Origin: an uncultured Draconibacterium sp. | GTDB taxonomy: Bacteria > Bacteroidota > Bacteroidia > Bacteroidales > Prolixibacteraceae | Reading direction: 5' to 3' | Length of the DNA: 64,000 nucleotides | Assembly: GCF_963677565.1 (NCBI RefSeq) | Contig: NZ_OY781981.1 | Coordinates: 2,219,001 to 2,283,000 of the forward strand | Shown here: in pieces, positions 7,146 through 15,784 of the stretch | Layout: each line of letters opens with the position of its first letter | Numbering within the stretch: the stretch's first letter is position 1 | The notes under the pieces: generated by a model | Seen by the model: only the letters and a program-made list of their open reading frames with translations | Told to the model about the DNA's origin: nothing | The model's database searches: none | Made by a program: the position numbers and the translations under genes

Positions 7146-9848
7146 TTACTTAATATTTGCCTGAGCAGCAGCTACGCGTGCAATTGGAACACGGTATGGA
7201 GAACAACTTACGTAGTCCATTCCAACACTGTCGCAGAACATCACTGATGAAGGTTCACCTCCGTGCTCACCACAAATACCAACTTTTAATTCAGGTTTTG
7301 TGCTGCGGCCTTTGGTTACACCCATTTCTACAATTTGTCCAACACCTTCCTGGTCAAGAACCTGGAAAGGATCATTTTTCAATATTCCTTTTTCAATGTA
7401 GATAGGCAAGAATTTACCGGCATCGTCGCGCGAGTAACCAAATGTCATCTGAGTAAGGTCGTTTGTACCGAACGAGAAGAATTCAGCAACTTCAGCAACT
7501 TTATCAGCAGTAGCTGCAGCACGAGGAATTTCAATCATTGTACCTACCATGTACTTACATTCGGCACCTTTTTCCTCGAATACTTTTTTAGCCGTAGCAT
7601 GAATAATATCGGCCTGAAGTTTCAACTCTTTAACAGTACCAATAAGCGGCACCATAATTTCCGGACGGGCATCAACGCCTTTCTGAGTCAGGTTAACTGC
7701 GGCTTCAATAATTGCACGAGCCTGCATTTCTGTGATCTCAGGATAAGTATTACCTAAACGGCAACCGCGGTGACCCAGCATCGGGTTAAATTCGTGCAGG
7801 TCTTCAACCAGGGCTTTCACTTCGTCAACAGAAATTCCCATTTCATCGGCCATTTCTTTCTGGTTGGCTTCTTCATGTGGAACAAACTCGTGTAATGGCG
7901 GATCAAGTAAACGAATAGTTACGCCAAATCCTTCCATTGCTTCCAGAATTCCTTCGAAATCTTCACGCTGGTAAGGCAATAATTTATCTAATGCTTTGCG
8001 GCGATCAACTTCGGTTTTAGCCAAAATCATTTCACGCATCGCCTTAATTCTTTCGCCCTCGAAGAACATGTGCTCGGTACGACAAAGACCAATTCCCTGC
8101 GCTCCAAAGTCGCGAGCAACTTGTGCATCGGCAGGCGAGTCGGCATTAGTGCGAACAGTCATGCGAGTGAATTTATCGGCCAAGTCCATAATTTTAGCGA
8201 AGTTACCGCTCAATTCAGGATCCATCGTATCAACTTTACCATCGTAAACTTCACCGGTTGATCCATTCAATGAAATCCAGTCACCTTCCTTGAATTCTTT
8301 TCCGTCGATTGTCATCACGCGGGTTTTGTAATTAATTTTTACAGCACCTGCACCTGAAACACAACATTTACCCATTCCGCGGGCCACAACGGCAGCGTGC
8401 GAAGTCATTCCTCCACGAGCTGTTAAAATACCTTTGGCAATGTGCATCCCTTCCAAATCTTCAGGAGATGTTTCAACACGTACTAAAACTGATTCAGGAT
8501 ATTTATTAGCCTCGTCAGCAAAGAAAACAACCTGACCGGTTGCAGCTCCCGGCGATGCCGGTAGACCTTTAGCTAAAACGCTGGCAGATTTCATTGCGGC
8601 TGTGTCAAACACTGGGTGAAGCAATTCATCCAATTTAGCAGCATCAATTCGTTGCAGTGCTGTTTTTTCGTCAATGCGACCTTCTTCCAGCATTTCCATA
8701 GCAATGCGAACCATTGCTGCACCGGTACGTTTTCCGTTACGTGTTTGCAGTAACCACAATTTTCCTTCCTGAATGGTAAACTCAAGGTCTTGCATATCGC
8801 TGTAGTGGTCTTCCAGTTTTTGCTGAGTTTCGTTCAATTGTTTGTACATCTCAGGCATTGCTTCTTCCAGCGATGGATATTTAGAAGCTCTTTCTTCTTC
8901 GCTTACTCCCTGAAGAGCGGCCCATTTTTTTGAACCTTCAAGTGTAATTTCTTGCGGAGTACGGATACCTGCAACAACATCTTCTCCTTGTGCGTCAATA
9001 AGATACTCGCCATTAAAAATATCTTCTCCGGTAGCAGCGTCACGGGTAAATGCCACACCTGTACCTGAGTTAGCTCCCATGTTTCCGAATACCATGGCTT
9101 GTACGTTTACAGCTGTTCCCCACTCATCAGGAATTTGTTCCAAACGACGGTAAAGAATTGCACGGTCGTTATTCCAGCTATTAAATACTGCAGCTACTGA
9201 ACCCCACAGTTGCTCCCATGGATCGGTTGGAAAGTCTTTTCCTGTAACTTTTTTAACTGCTGCTTTAAAACGTTTTACAAGTTCCTGCAAGTCTTCAGTT
9301 GTGAATTCAGTATCTAATGCGATACCTTTTTCTTCTTTTAGTTCGTCAATGATCTCTTCAAACGGATCATGTTCTTCTTTACTTGCGGGTTTCATTTCCA
9401 TTACAACATCGCCGTACATTTGTACAAAACGACGATATGAATCCCAGGCAAAACGAGAATTACCCGATTTTTTTGCTATGCCTTCAACTGCATCATCATT
9501 CATCCCCAGGTTTAGAACAGTATCCATCATTCCAGGCATAGAAGCTCGTGCACCCGAGCGCACCGAAAGCAAACAAGGATTTTCTTTGCTCCCGAATTCT
9601 GTTTCTGTTAATTTTTCAACCAGTGCCACTGCGGCTTCAACTTCTGGCTTTATCAGGTCGAATGTGGCTTGCTGACCTTTTTCGTTGTACATGGTACAAA
9701 CTTCTGTTGTAATCGTAAATCCGGGAGGAACAGGTACGCCAATAAGGTTCATCTCTGCAAGGTTTGCACCCTTACCTCCTAGAAGGTTTTTCATGTCTGC
9801 TTTACCTTCTGCCTGTCCGGCGCCGAAAGTATATACATGCTTTGTCAT
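7146..9848 (-). CDS. ppdK: Pyruvate, phosphate dikinase
   Basis: This 900-residue enzyme interconverts pyruvate + ATP + Pi with PEP + AMP + PPi in the cytoplasm. Domains in order are the ATP-grasp PPDK_N (about 1-380, with LLGGKGANLAEM), the swivelling phosphohistidine domain with GGMTSHAAVVARGMGK (catalytic His484), and the PEP/pyruvate TIM barrel with LCRTEHMFF and GICGEHGGEP (Cys859). Length and all catalytic motifs are normal. In anaerobic Bacteroidota it commonly serves PPi-dependent glycolysis. The membrane pyrophosphatase at 37114 uses the same PPi pool. It is a single-gene unit with its own terminator, transcribed away from clpB. Confidence 0.97.
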   Translation of the reverse strand: MTKHVYTFGAGQAEGKADMKNLLGGKGANLAEMNLIGVPVPPGFTITTEVCTMYNEKGQQATFDLIKPEVEAAVALVEKLTETEFGSKENPCLLSVRSGARASMPGMMDTVLNLGMNDDAVEGIAKKSGNSRFAWDSYRRFVQMYGDVVMEMKPASKEEHDPFEEIIDELKEEKGIALDTEFTTEDLQELVKRFKAAVKKVTGKDFPTDPWEQLWGSVAAVFNSWNNDRAILYRRLEQIPDEWGTAVNVQAMVFGNMGANSGTGVAFTRDAATGEDIFNGEYLIDAQGEDVVAGIRTPQEITLEGSKKWAALQGVSEEERASKYPSLEEAMPEMYKQLNETQQKLEDHYSDMQDLEFTIQEGKLWLLQTRNGKRTGAAMVRIAMEMLEEGRIDEKTALQRIDAAKLDELLHPVFDTAAMKSASVLAKGLPASPGAATGQVVFFADEANKYPESVLVRVETSPEDLEGMHIAKGILTARGGMTSHAAVVARGMGKCCVSGAGAVKINYKTRVMTIDGKEFKEGDWISLNGSTGEVYDGKVDTMDPELSGNFAKIMDLADKFTRMTVRTNADSPADAQVARDFGAQGIGLCRTEHMFFEGERIKAMREMILAKTEVDRRKALDKLLPYQREDFEGILEAMEGFGVTIRLLDPPLHEFVPHEEANQKEMADEMGISVDEVKALVEDLHEFNPMLGHRGCRLGNTYPEITEMQARAIIEAAVNLTQKGVDARPEIMVPLIGTVKELKLQADIIHATAKKVFEEKGAECKYMVGTMIEIPRAAATADKVAEVAEFFSFGTNDLTQMTFGYSRDDAGKFLPIYIEKGILKNDPFQVLDQEGVGQIVEMGVTKGRSTKPELKVGICGEHGGEPSSVMFCDSVGMDYVSCSPYRVPIARVAAAQANIK

Positions 9849-10161
9849 AAAATTGTAATTTTAGTTATAATATAAGAATTAGAATCATTAATGAAATGGA
9901 TCGCTAAAGTAAACTTATTTTTCCAATTTAGAAAGTTTTTAAAGTAGTTTAATGCCTGTTTTAGAGGCACGTATCGAGCGATATTTAAATATTGTGCTAT
10001 TTGTATATGTATAGTTGACTTTAGTAGCATTTTGTTTGATAAATATGCGTTTTTATGTGCTAAAAATTATTAGGTCTAATTAAATTTAGTTTATTCAAAG
10101 TTATGAAAATGCATGCTTTTTAACCAGTATTAGGTTCCTTATTTCAGAGAAAGCTAACCAT
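9849..10161. other. AT-rich upstream region of ppdK
   Basis: About 310 bases of AT-rich sequence between the ppdK start and the first repeat unit. It should hold the ppdK promoter on the minus strand, but I find no clear TAnnTTTG match. Nothing else is visible. Confidence 0.5.
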
Positions 10162-10215
10162 TAACATTCTTTAACTTACGTTGAGACGAGTTAACTAAAT
10201 TCCAACGTATTTTTG
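10162..10215 (+). promoter_or_regulatory. Conserved promoter block, unit 1 of 3
   Basis: Begins TAACATTCTTTAACTT, continues through a conserved GTTAACTAA and ends in TATTTTTG (10208-10215), matching the Bacteroidota -7 element TAnnTTTG. The block recurs at 10386 and 10611. Confidence 0.7.
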
Positions 10216-10221
10216 AGGTAT

Positions 10222-10310
10222 AGAATTTGATTAGTTTAAGTGTTTTTTCATAGAGAATAGATTTGGTTAGGTTAGGAAACAGAGATGGTGAAAACGTCTC
10301 TGTTTTTTTG
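10222..10310 (+). ncRNA. Candidate small RNA, copy 1 of 3
   Basis: An ~88-nt transcript is predicted from about 7 bases after the -7 element to the T run of an intrinsic terminator. Its body (10232-10282, 51 nt) is identical in copy 2 and differs by one inserted T in copy 3. The terminator stem is AACAGAGA (10278-10285) / TCTCTGTT (10297-10304), then seven Ts. The conserved body has no start codon, so it is unlikely to encode a peptide. It ends with G-rich GGTTAGGTTAGG just before the terminator, which could be a pairing seed. I do not recognise an Rfam family. Transcription is inferred, not shown. Confidence 0.7.
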
Positions 10311-10385
10311 TGCCTTTACAATTCCTTTCATCACTTAATCGTTATTCATCAAGTCACCTCTTTTTGATAACAATACACCCATGTA

Positions 10386-10439
10386 TAACATTCTTTAACT
10401 TCCGTTTCAACGCGTTAACTAACATTGGCTTTATCTTTG
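10386..10439 (+). promoter_or_regulatory. Conserved promoter block, unit 2 of 3
   Basis: Same block as at 10162: TAACATTCTTTAACTT, then CGTTTCAACGCGTTAACTAA, ending in TATCTTTG (10432-10439). It lies 224 bases after unit 1. Confidence 0.7.
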
Positions 10440-10445
10440 TGGCGT

Positions 10446-10535
10446 ACAATCTGAAATAGTTTAAGTGTTTTTTCATAGAGAATAGATTTGGTTAGGTTAG
10501 GAAACAGGGACGATGTTGATCTCCCTGTTTTTTTA
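10446..10535 (+). ncRNA. Candidate small RNA, copy 2 of 3
   Basis: The 51-nt body at 10457-10507 is identical to copy 1. The terminator stem reads AACAGGGA (10503-10510) / TCCCTGTT (10522-10529), so the A-to-G change on the left arm is matched by T-to-C on the right arm. This paired change supports selection on an RNA hairpin. A T run follows (10528-10534). Confidence 0.7.
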
Positions 10536-10610
10536 TGCTTCCATTTTTGAAAAGAGACTGAAGCAAGTTTTTTTCAATTCTTTCGTGTTTTTTCAGAAGA
10601 TTATAACGAA

Positions 10611-10664
10611 TAACATTCTTTAACTTCCGTTTCAACGCGTTAACTAAAATCCACTTTATCTTTG
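10611..10664 (+). promoter_or_regulatory. Conserved promoter block, unit 3 of 3
   Basis: TAACATTCTTTAACTT at 10611, CGTTTCAACGCGTTAACTAA, and TATCTTTG at 10657-10664; 225 bases after unit 2. Confidence 0.7.
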
Positions 10665-10670
10665 CAGTAT

Positions 10671-10761
10671 AGAATTTGAATAGTTTAAGTGTTTTTTTCA
10701 TAGAGAATAGATTTGGTTAGGTTAGGAAACAGAGATAATGTTGATTGTCTCTGTTTTTTTG
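10671..10761 (+). ncRNA. Candidate small RNA, copy 3 of 3
   Basis: Body at 10681-10732, with seven Ts where the other copies have six. The terminator stem is AACAGAGA (10728-10735) / TCTCTGTT (10748-10755), followed by a T run to 10760. It ends ~150 bases before clpB, on the same strand, so clpB expression probably does not depend on read-through. Confidence 0.7.
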
Positions 10762-10908
10762 TGCCCATATTCTGCCACTTTTTCATATAATTTTATACTT
10801 TCCTGAAAATGTTTCTGAATGTTTTTGTGTCGTTGTGACATTCTGTCTGTCAATTGGTTATGGCTCGAATGTTGATTGCGTAATTGTCGAATTTTAATAC
10901 GTAAAGCC

Positions 10909-13497
10909 ATGAATTTTAATAATTTCACCATAAAATCGCAGGAAGCCATTCAACAGGCTTTTCAAATTGCCCAGGGAAATAACCAGCAGGCAATCGAAAC
11001 TGGTCATATTCTTCGCGGAGTACTTCATTCGGCCGAGAATGTTACCGAGTTTTTACTTAAAAAACTGGATGTTAATGTGCCAATTTTTAAGCAGGCACTC
11101 GATCAGATTATTCAATCGTATCCAAAAGTCTCAGGAGCAGAACAGTATCTTTCTTCCGGTGCAAATCAGGCGTTGCAAAAAGCACTGGCGATGGCACAGG
11201 AAATGGGCGACCAGTATGTTTCGGTTGAGCACATCTTAATGGCATTGCTCGAAGTAAAAGACAATACCAGCCGGTTGATGAAAGACAATGATATCTCGAA
11301 AAAGGAGCTAAAACTGGCCGTTGAAGAGTTACGAAAAGGATCGAAGGTTGACAGCCAAACGGCAGAAGATAAATTCAATTCCTTAAATCGTTTTGCCATT
11401 AACCTGAACGAACGCGCCCGCTCGGGAAAACTCGATCCGGTTATTGGCCGTGATGATGAGATTCGCAGGATTTTGCAGATTCTCTCGCGTCGTACAAAAA
11501 ACAATCCTATTTTGTTGGGTGAGCCGGGAACCGGAAAAACAGCAATTGCCGAAGGATTGGCGCACCGTATTGTTCGTGGTGACGTACCGGAGAACCTGAA
11601 ATCGAAACAGGTATTTTCCTTGGATATGGGAGCATTGGTTGCCGGGGCAAAATACAAAGGCGAGTTCGAGGAGCGTTTAAAAGCAGTGGTAAACGAAGTT
11701 GTTCAATCAAACGATGAAGTAATTCTGTTTATCGACGAGATTCACACCCTGGTAGGTGCCGGAAAAGGCGAAGGAGCCATGGATGCCGCCAACATTTTAA
11801 AACCTGCACTGGCCCGTGGTGAGTTGCGTGCTGTTGGAGCAACAACACTGGCCGAGTATCAAAAATATTTCGAAAAAGATAAAGCGTTGGAGCGTCGTTT
11901 CCAGATTGTGCATGTTGATGAGCCGGACACTTTAAGTGCCATTTCTATATTGCGTGGGATTAAGGAAAAATACGAGAATCACCATAAAGTACAGATAAAA
12001 GACGATGCTATTATTGCCTCGGTTGAATTGTCGCAGCGTTATATTTCCGATCGTTTTTTACCCGATAAGGCCATCGACTTAATGGATGAAGCGGCTGCAA
12101 AACTGCGTCTGGAAATTGATTCGGTTCCCGAGGAGCTGGACGAAATTCAGCGCCGTGTAAAACAGCTGGAGATTGAGCGCGAGGCAATAAAACGCGAGAA
12201 TGATACCAGAAAACTGAATTCGCTCAACGAAGAAATCTCGAACCTGAAAGAGGAGCAATCGCAGCTTCGTGCCAAGTGGCAGTCGGAGAAATCGGTAATC
12301 GAAGCCATTCAGAAAAAGAAAGAAGAGATTGAAACTTACAAGTTTGAAGCCGAGCAGGCCGAGCGTCAGGGAGATTACGGTCGAGTGGCCGAATTGCGCT
12401 ACGGTAAAGTAAAAGAGGTGGAGGCTGAGATCGAAAAACTGCAGGCCGAACTGGAAGAAATGAAAAAAGGTGAAAACCTGATTAAAGAAGAGGTGGACAC
12501 GGAAGATATTGCCGAGGTTGTGGCACGCTGGACTGGTATTCCCGTGTCGAAAATGTTGCAAAGTGAACGAGAAAAATTACTGCATATGGAAGATGAATTG
12601 CATAACCGGGTGATTGGTCAGGACGAAGCAATTGTAGCTATTTCGGATGCAGTGCGCCGCAGCCGTGCCGGTTTGCAGGACGAAAAACGCCCAATTGGTT
12701 CTTTCATCTTTTTAGGGACAACCGGAGTGGGTAAAACCGAGCTGGCAAAAGCATTGGCAGAATACCTTTTCAACGACGAGAATATGATCACACGTATCGA
12801 TATGTCGGAGTACCAGGAGAAATTCTCGGTAACCCGTTTAATCGGTTCGCCTCCGGGATATGTTGGCTACGACGAAGGTGGTCAGTTAACAGAGGCAGTG
12901 CGCCACAAACCTTATTCAGTAGTACTTTTCGACGAGATTGAGAAAGCACACCCCGATGTATTTAATGTATTGCTTCAGGTTTTAGATGATGGCCGTTTAA
13001 CCGATAACAAAGGTCGAACAGTAAACTTTAAGAATACCATTATTATAATGACATCGAACCTGGGATCGCAAATTATTCAGCAGAATTACGAAACTATGAA
13101 TGATGCCAACGAATTCCAGGTGCTGGAACAAACACGAAACCAGTTGCTGGAAATGTTGCGGAAAACAATCCGACCGGAGTTTCTGAACCGTATTGATGAA
13201 ACCATTGTATTCACGCCGCTGTCGAGAGAAGCGATTAAAGAAATTGTTCGCTTGCAGTTTGAGCAAATTGTAAAACGTTTGTCGACAAGTGAGCTGAAAA
13301 TTGAGTTAAGCGAAAAAGCAAACGAGTGGCTGTCGGGCATTGGCTACGATCCGCATTTTGGAGCACGTCCGGTAAAACGTGTGCTTCAGAAATACGTTTT
13401 GAATGAGTTATCGAAACGAATACTTTCCGGTAAAGTGGATAAATCGAAACCGATTGTAATTGATTTTGAAAATGATTCGTTGGTTTTCAGTAACTAA
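10909..13497 (+). CDS. clpB: ATP-dependent disaggregase ClpB
   Basis: An 862-residue Hsp100 chaperone that works with DnaK to rescue aggregated proteins. The start is set at 10909 (MNFNNFTIKSQEAIQ), the usual ClpB N-terminus; an upstream in-frame start at 10876 adds 11 non-family residues. Visible are two Clp_N repeats (about 1-145), the first AAA+ domain with GEPGTGKT (about 204-211) and VILFIDEIHTLVG, a long middle coiled coil (about 400-520), and the second AAA+ domain with GTTGVGKTEL (about 603-612) and VVLFDEIEKAHPDV. The length is normal. No CIRCE-type inverted repeat is seen upstream. A terminator follows. Confidence 0.97.
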   Translation: MNFNNFTIKSQEAIQQAFQIAQGNNQQAIETGHILRGVLHSAENVTEFLLKKLDVNVPIFKQALDQIIQSYPKVSGAEQYLSSGANQALQKALAMAQEMGDQYVSVEHILMALLEVKDNTSRLMKDNDISKKELKLAVEELRKGSKVDSQTAEDKFNSLNRFAINLNERARSGKLDPVIGRDDEIRRILQILSRRTKNNPILLGEPGTGKTAIAEGLAHRIVRGDVPENLKSKQVFSLDMGALVAGAKYKGEFEERLKAVVNEVVQSNDEVILFIDEIHTLVGAGKGEGAMDAANILKPALARGELRAVGATTLAEYQKYFEKDKALERRFQIVHVDEPDTLSAISILRGIKEKYENHHKVQIKDDAIIASVELSQRYISDRFLPDKAIDLMDEAAAKLRLEIDSVPEELDEIQRRVKQLEIEREAIKRENDTRKLNSLNEEISNLKEEQSQLRAKWQSEKSVIEAIQKKKEEIETYKFEAEQAERQGDYGRVAELRYGKVKEVEAEIEKLQAELEEMKKGENLIKEEVDTEDIAEVVARWTGIPVSKMLQSEREKLLHMEDELHNRVIGQDEAIVAISDAVRRSRAGLQDEKRPIGSFIFLGTTGVGKTELAKALAEYLFNDENMITRIDMSEYQEKFSVTRLIGSPPGYVGYDEGGQLTEAVRHKPYSVVLFDEIEKAHPDVFNVLLQVLDDGRLTDNKGRTVNFKNTIIIMTSNLGSQIIQQNYETMNDANEFQVLEQTRNQLLEMLRKTIRPEFLNRIDETIVFTPLSREAIKEIVRLQFEQIVKRLSTSELKIELSEKANEWLSGIGYDPHFGARPVKRVLQKYVLNELSKRILSGKVDKSKPIVIDFENDSLVFSN

Positions 13498-13519
13498 AAT
13501 CCCGTATAATATTTTCAAG

Positions 13520-13550
13520 ACGGCTCCTCAAAAGGGAGCCGTTTTCTTTT
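13520..13550 (+). terminator. Terminator of clpB
   Basis: ACGGCTCC (13520-13527) / GGAGCCGT (13535-13542) with a 7-base loop, followed by TTCTTTT. Confidence 0.85.
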
Positions 13551-13894
13551 TAAAGTAATTCTTTCAATTCAGGAATAGCAGCCTGTAACTGATCGATTGC
13601 ATCTGCAACCATTTTGGGAACATCGCCCAGATTACCGGCTTCGCATTCCAGTTGAATATTTTTAAGTAGCGTTCCCGTATCATCCATTCCAAATGTCATT
13701 GCCGACGATTTTGCTGTGTGTGCCTCGCGTGCCAGTTTTTCCCAGTTTTTTTGTTTCAGGTATGAACTCATGTTCGTCACAAATTCATTAATCTGTTCCA
13801 GAAAAATTTCTGCCATTTCTTTAATAAAAGCGTTGTCTCCACCTGCAAGTGCTTCAAGCTGAGAAGTATTAATGTGTTGAAATGTGTTGTCCAT
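13550..13894 (-). CDS. Stand-alone Hpt (histidine phosphotransfer) domain protein
   Basis: A 114-residue all-helical protein. REAHTAKSSAMTFG contains the phosphorylated His59 of the Hpt family (usual motif AHxLKGSA). It should shuttle phosphate between a hybrid kinase receiver and a final regulator in the cytoplasm. No kinase is adjacent; the hybrid kinase at 23226-26939 is the nearest candidate in the window, but pairing is only a guess. The gene converges with clpB, its stop abutting the clpB terminator, and diverges from gcvT. Confidence 0.85.
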   Translation of the reverse strand: MDNTFQHINTSQLEALAGGDNAFIKEMAEIFLEQINEFVTNMSSYLKQKNWEKLAREAHTAKSSAMTFGMDDTGTLLKNIQLECEAGNLGDVPKMVADAIDQLQAAIPELKELL

Positions 13895-14076
13895 TTTATT
13901 TTTATGATTCCGATCAGCAATTTAGTAAAATAATTGGGAAAGCTTTTTGTGCTGTTGCTGATAAAATTCATATTTGTGAAGTTTTTGAATACATAGTTTT
14001 GCTCGACGATATTTTACTTCGATGGATAAACGGTATCTGAAACGTGTGAATTCCGTTAATAACTGAAAAATTAAAA

Positions 14077-15162
14077 ATGAAAACAACTGCATTTAATTCA
14101 ATACACAAAAAGTTGGGCGCCAAAATGGTGGAGTTTGCCGGGTACGAAATGCCAATTGAATATAGTGGTATTAAAGATGAACACATGACCGTTCGCGAAA
14201 GCGTTGGTGTTTTCGATGTGTCACATATGGGCGAATTTTGGGTGAAAGGCCCAAAAGCATTGGATTTAGTTGCTAAAATAACTTCAAACGATCCACGAAT
14301 TCTTACACAAGGACAAGCTCAGTACAGTTGTTTTCCAAACGGTAAAGGCGGAATTGTTGACGACCTGTTGGTTTATTTTTACGAGCCGGAAAAATATATG
14401 CTGGTAGTAAATGCTGCTAATATTGAAAAAGACTGGAATTGGGTGGTGCAGCAGAATGAAGAAATTGGAGCCGAGTTGGAGAATGCTTCAGACGATATTA
14501 GCCAGTTAGCTATTCAGGGGCCAAAAGCTTCCGAGGTACTTCAAAAATTAACCGATGTAAATCTTTCAGAAATAAAATTTTACACTTTTGTTACCGATAA
14601 ATTTGCCGGAGTTGATGAGGTAATTATTTCGGCAACAGGTTACACCGGAGCAGGTGGTTTCGAATTGTATTTCAGAAACGATGTAGCCGAACAAATTTGG
14701 GAGGCCATTTTTGAAGCCGGTACAGAAGCGGGTATAAAACCAGTTGGTTTGGCTGCCCGCGACACACTTCGTTTAGAAATGGGATATTGCCTTTACGGAA
14801 ACGATATCGACGACACAACATCGCCACTGGAAGCCGGATTGGGATGGATTACCAAATTTAATAATGGACGTAAGTTTATCGACCGCGAATTTTTAACCAT
14901 GCAAAAAACCGAGGGGGTTACCCGCAGGTTGCGTGGTTTTATACTTACAGCAAGAGGTATTCCACGCCATGGATACGAACTGGTAAATTCAGACGGCGAA
15001 ACCATTGGCGAAGTTACCTCGGGAACCATGTCGCCGGTTTTAAATAAAGGAATTGGAATGGGTTATGTTGCAAAAGAATACTCGGCCTTTGGAACTGAAA
15101 TTTTTGTAAAGATCCGTAATAAAGTAATTCCGGCAGAAATCGTAAGGCTGCCTTTTATCTAA
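14077..15162 (+). CDS. gcvT: Aminomethyltransferase (glycine cleavage T protein)
   Basis: This 361-residue enzyme transfers the methylene group from the aminomethyl-lipoyl H protein to tetrahydrofolate, releasing ammonia. The N-terminal MPIEYSGIKDEHMTVRESVGVFDVSHMGE and the ARDTLRLEMGYCLYGNDI segment are typical of GcvT. A C-terminal beta-barrel domain (about 270-361) is present. Length is normal. It is the only gcv gene here; serC and serA, which supply serine and hence glycine, lie just downstream in the same direction but after a terminator. Confidence 0.97.
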   Translation: MKTTAFNSIHKKLGAKMVEFAGYEMPIEYSGIKDEHMTVRESVGVFDVSHMGEFWVKGPKALDLVAKITSNDPRILTQGQAQYSCFPNGKGGIVDDLLVYFYEPEKYMLVVNAANIEKDWNWVVQQNEEIGAELENASDDISQLAIQGPKASEVLQKLTDVNLSEIKFYTFVTDKFAGVDEVIISATGYTGAGGFELYFRNDVAEQIWEAIFEAGTEAGIKPVGLAARDTLRLEMGYCLYGNDIDDTTSPLEAGLGWITKFNNGRKFIDREFLTMQKTEGVTRRLRGFILTARGIPRHGYELVNSDGETIGEVTSGTMSPVLNKGIGMGYVAKEYSAFGTEIFVKIRNKVIPAEIVRLPFI

Positions 15163-15189
15163 ACAATAAAACAAATTAAACTAAACTTG

Positions 15190-15218
15190 GCCGTCTGTTT
15201 TTGCAGGCGGCTTTTTTG
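15190..15218 (+). terminator. Terminator of gcvT
   Basis: GCCGTCTG (15190-15197) / CAGGCGGC (15204-15211), one wobble, followed by TTTTTT. Confidence 0.85.
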
Positions 15219-15272
15219 TTGATAGATGTTTTCATAAAAGCAAAAATGTTCACGCAAAGATCGTTAAGTTTT

Positions 15273-15317
15273 CGCAAAGCAAGCAAAACAGATTCTTTTA
15301 GTTTTGCGTGCTTTGCG
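15273..15317. repeat. REP-like inverted repeat (CGCAAAGC family)
   Basis: CGCAAAGCAAGCAAAAC (15273-15289) and GTTTTGCGTGCTTTGCG (15301-15317) are inverted with one mismatch around an 11-base spacer. There is no T run, so it is not a plain terminator. The partial units CACGCAAAG (15251) and CTTTGCATG (15330) lie nearby. The rest of the gap to 15500 is AT-rich with degenerate ATTC repeats. Confidence 0.6.
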
Positions 15318-15516
15318 CTTCTTCTTTTCTTTGCATGAAACGATTTTAGTAGCCTTTCATTCCTGTTGGTGATTATAGTATATTATTAGTATTTTTTGTT
15401 TAAATGGGTAAACATTTCTGTTAAACCATCAATCAACATTCGTTAATCGAAATTCGTCATTCAATATTCATTATTCGCGTTCTATTTAAATTCTTTTTAA
15501 ATATTAGTTCGAAAAA

Positions 15517-15567
15517 ATGTTTTATACTGCAAAACATGGCATTGTTAGGCGGAATAAGATACTTTTG
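15517..15567 (+). promoter_or_regulatory. serC promoter with a palindrome over the -33 region
   Basis: TACTTTTG (15560-15567) fits the -7 consensus. The inverted repeat ATGTTTT (15517-15523) / AAAACAT (15531-15537) sits where a regulator could block the -33 contact. The implied leader before serC is ~210 bases, in which I see no convincing riboswitch. Confidence 0.45.
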
Positions 15568-15784
15568 TATGAAATAACAGATTGATACCGACAATGTTAA
15601 CTTCAGAGAGACAGAAGGAATGATATTCATCAGCTGTTTTTGTGTTGTTAATCAGTGTTTTAAAACTCATAAAAATAAATATAAACTTGATTTTTCTCAT
15701 CGGCTAAACAATCACTATTTAAGACCTTTATAGTGGTGTTTAAAAGGTAAAAAATTTAATTACTCACCTTAATTGTTGTATTAT

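Noticed and set aside
8591..9675. Several ORFs overlapping ppdK in other frames
   Set aside because: No domain similarity and fully inside a conserved enzyme gene.
10162..10761. CRISPR-like array
   Set aside because: Period of ~225 bases, only three units, with promoter and terminator inside each repeat; not repeat-spacer architecture.
10492..10949. Two minus-strand ORFs across the small-RNA units and clpB start
   Set aside because: They run through conserved terminator hairpins and promoters and show no protein features.
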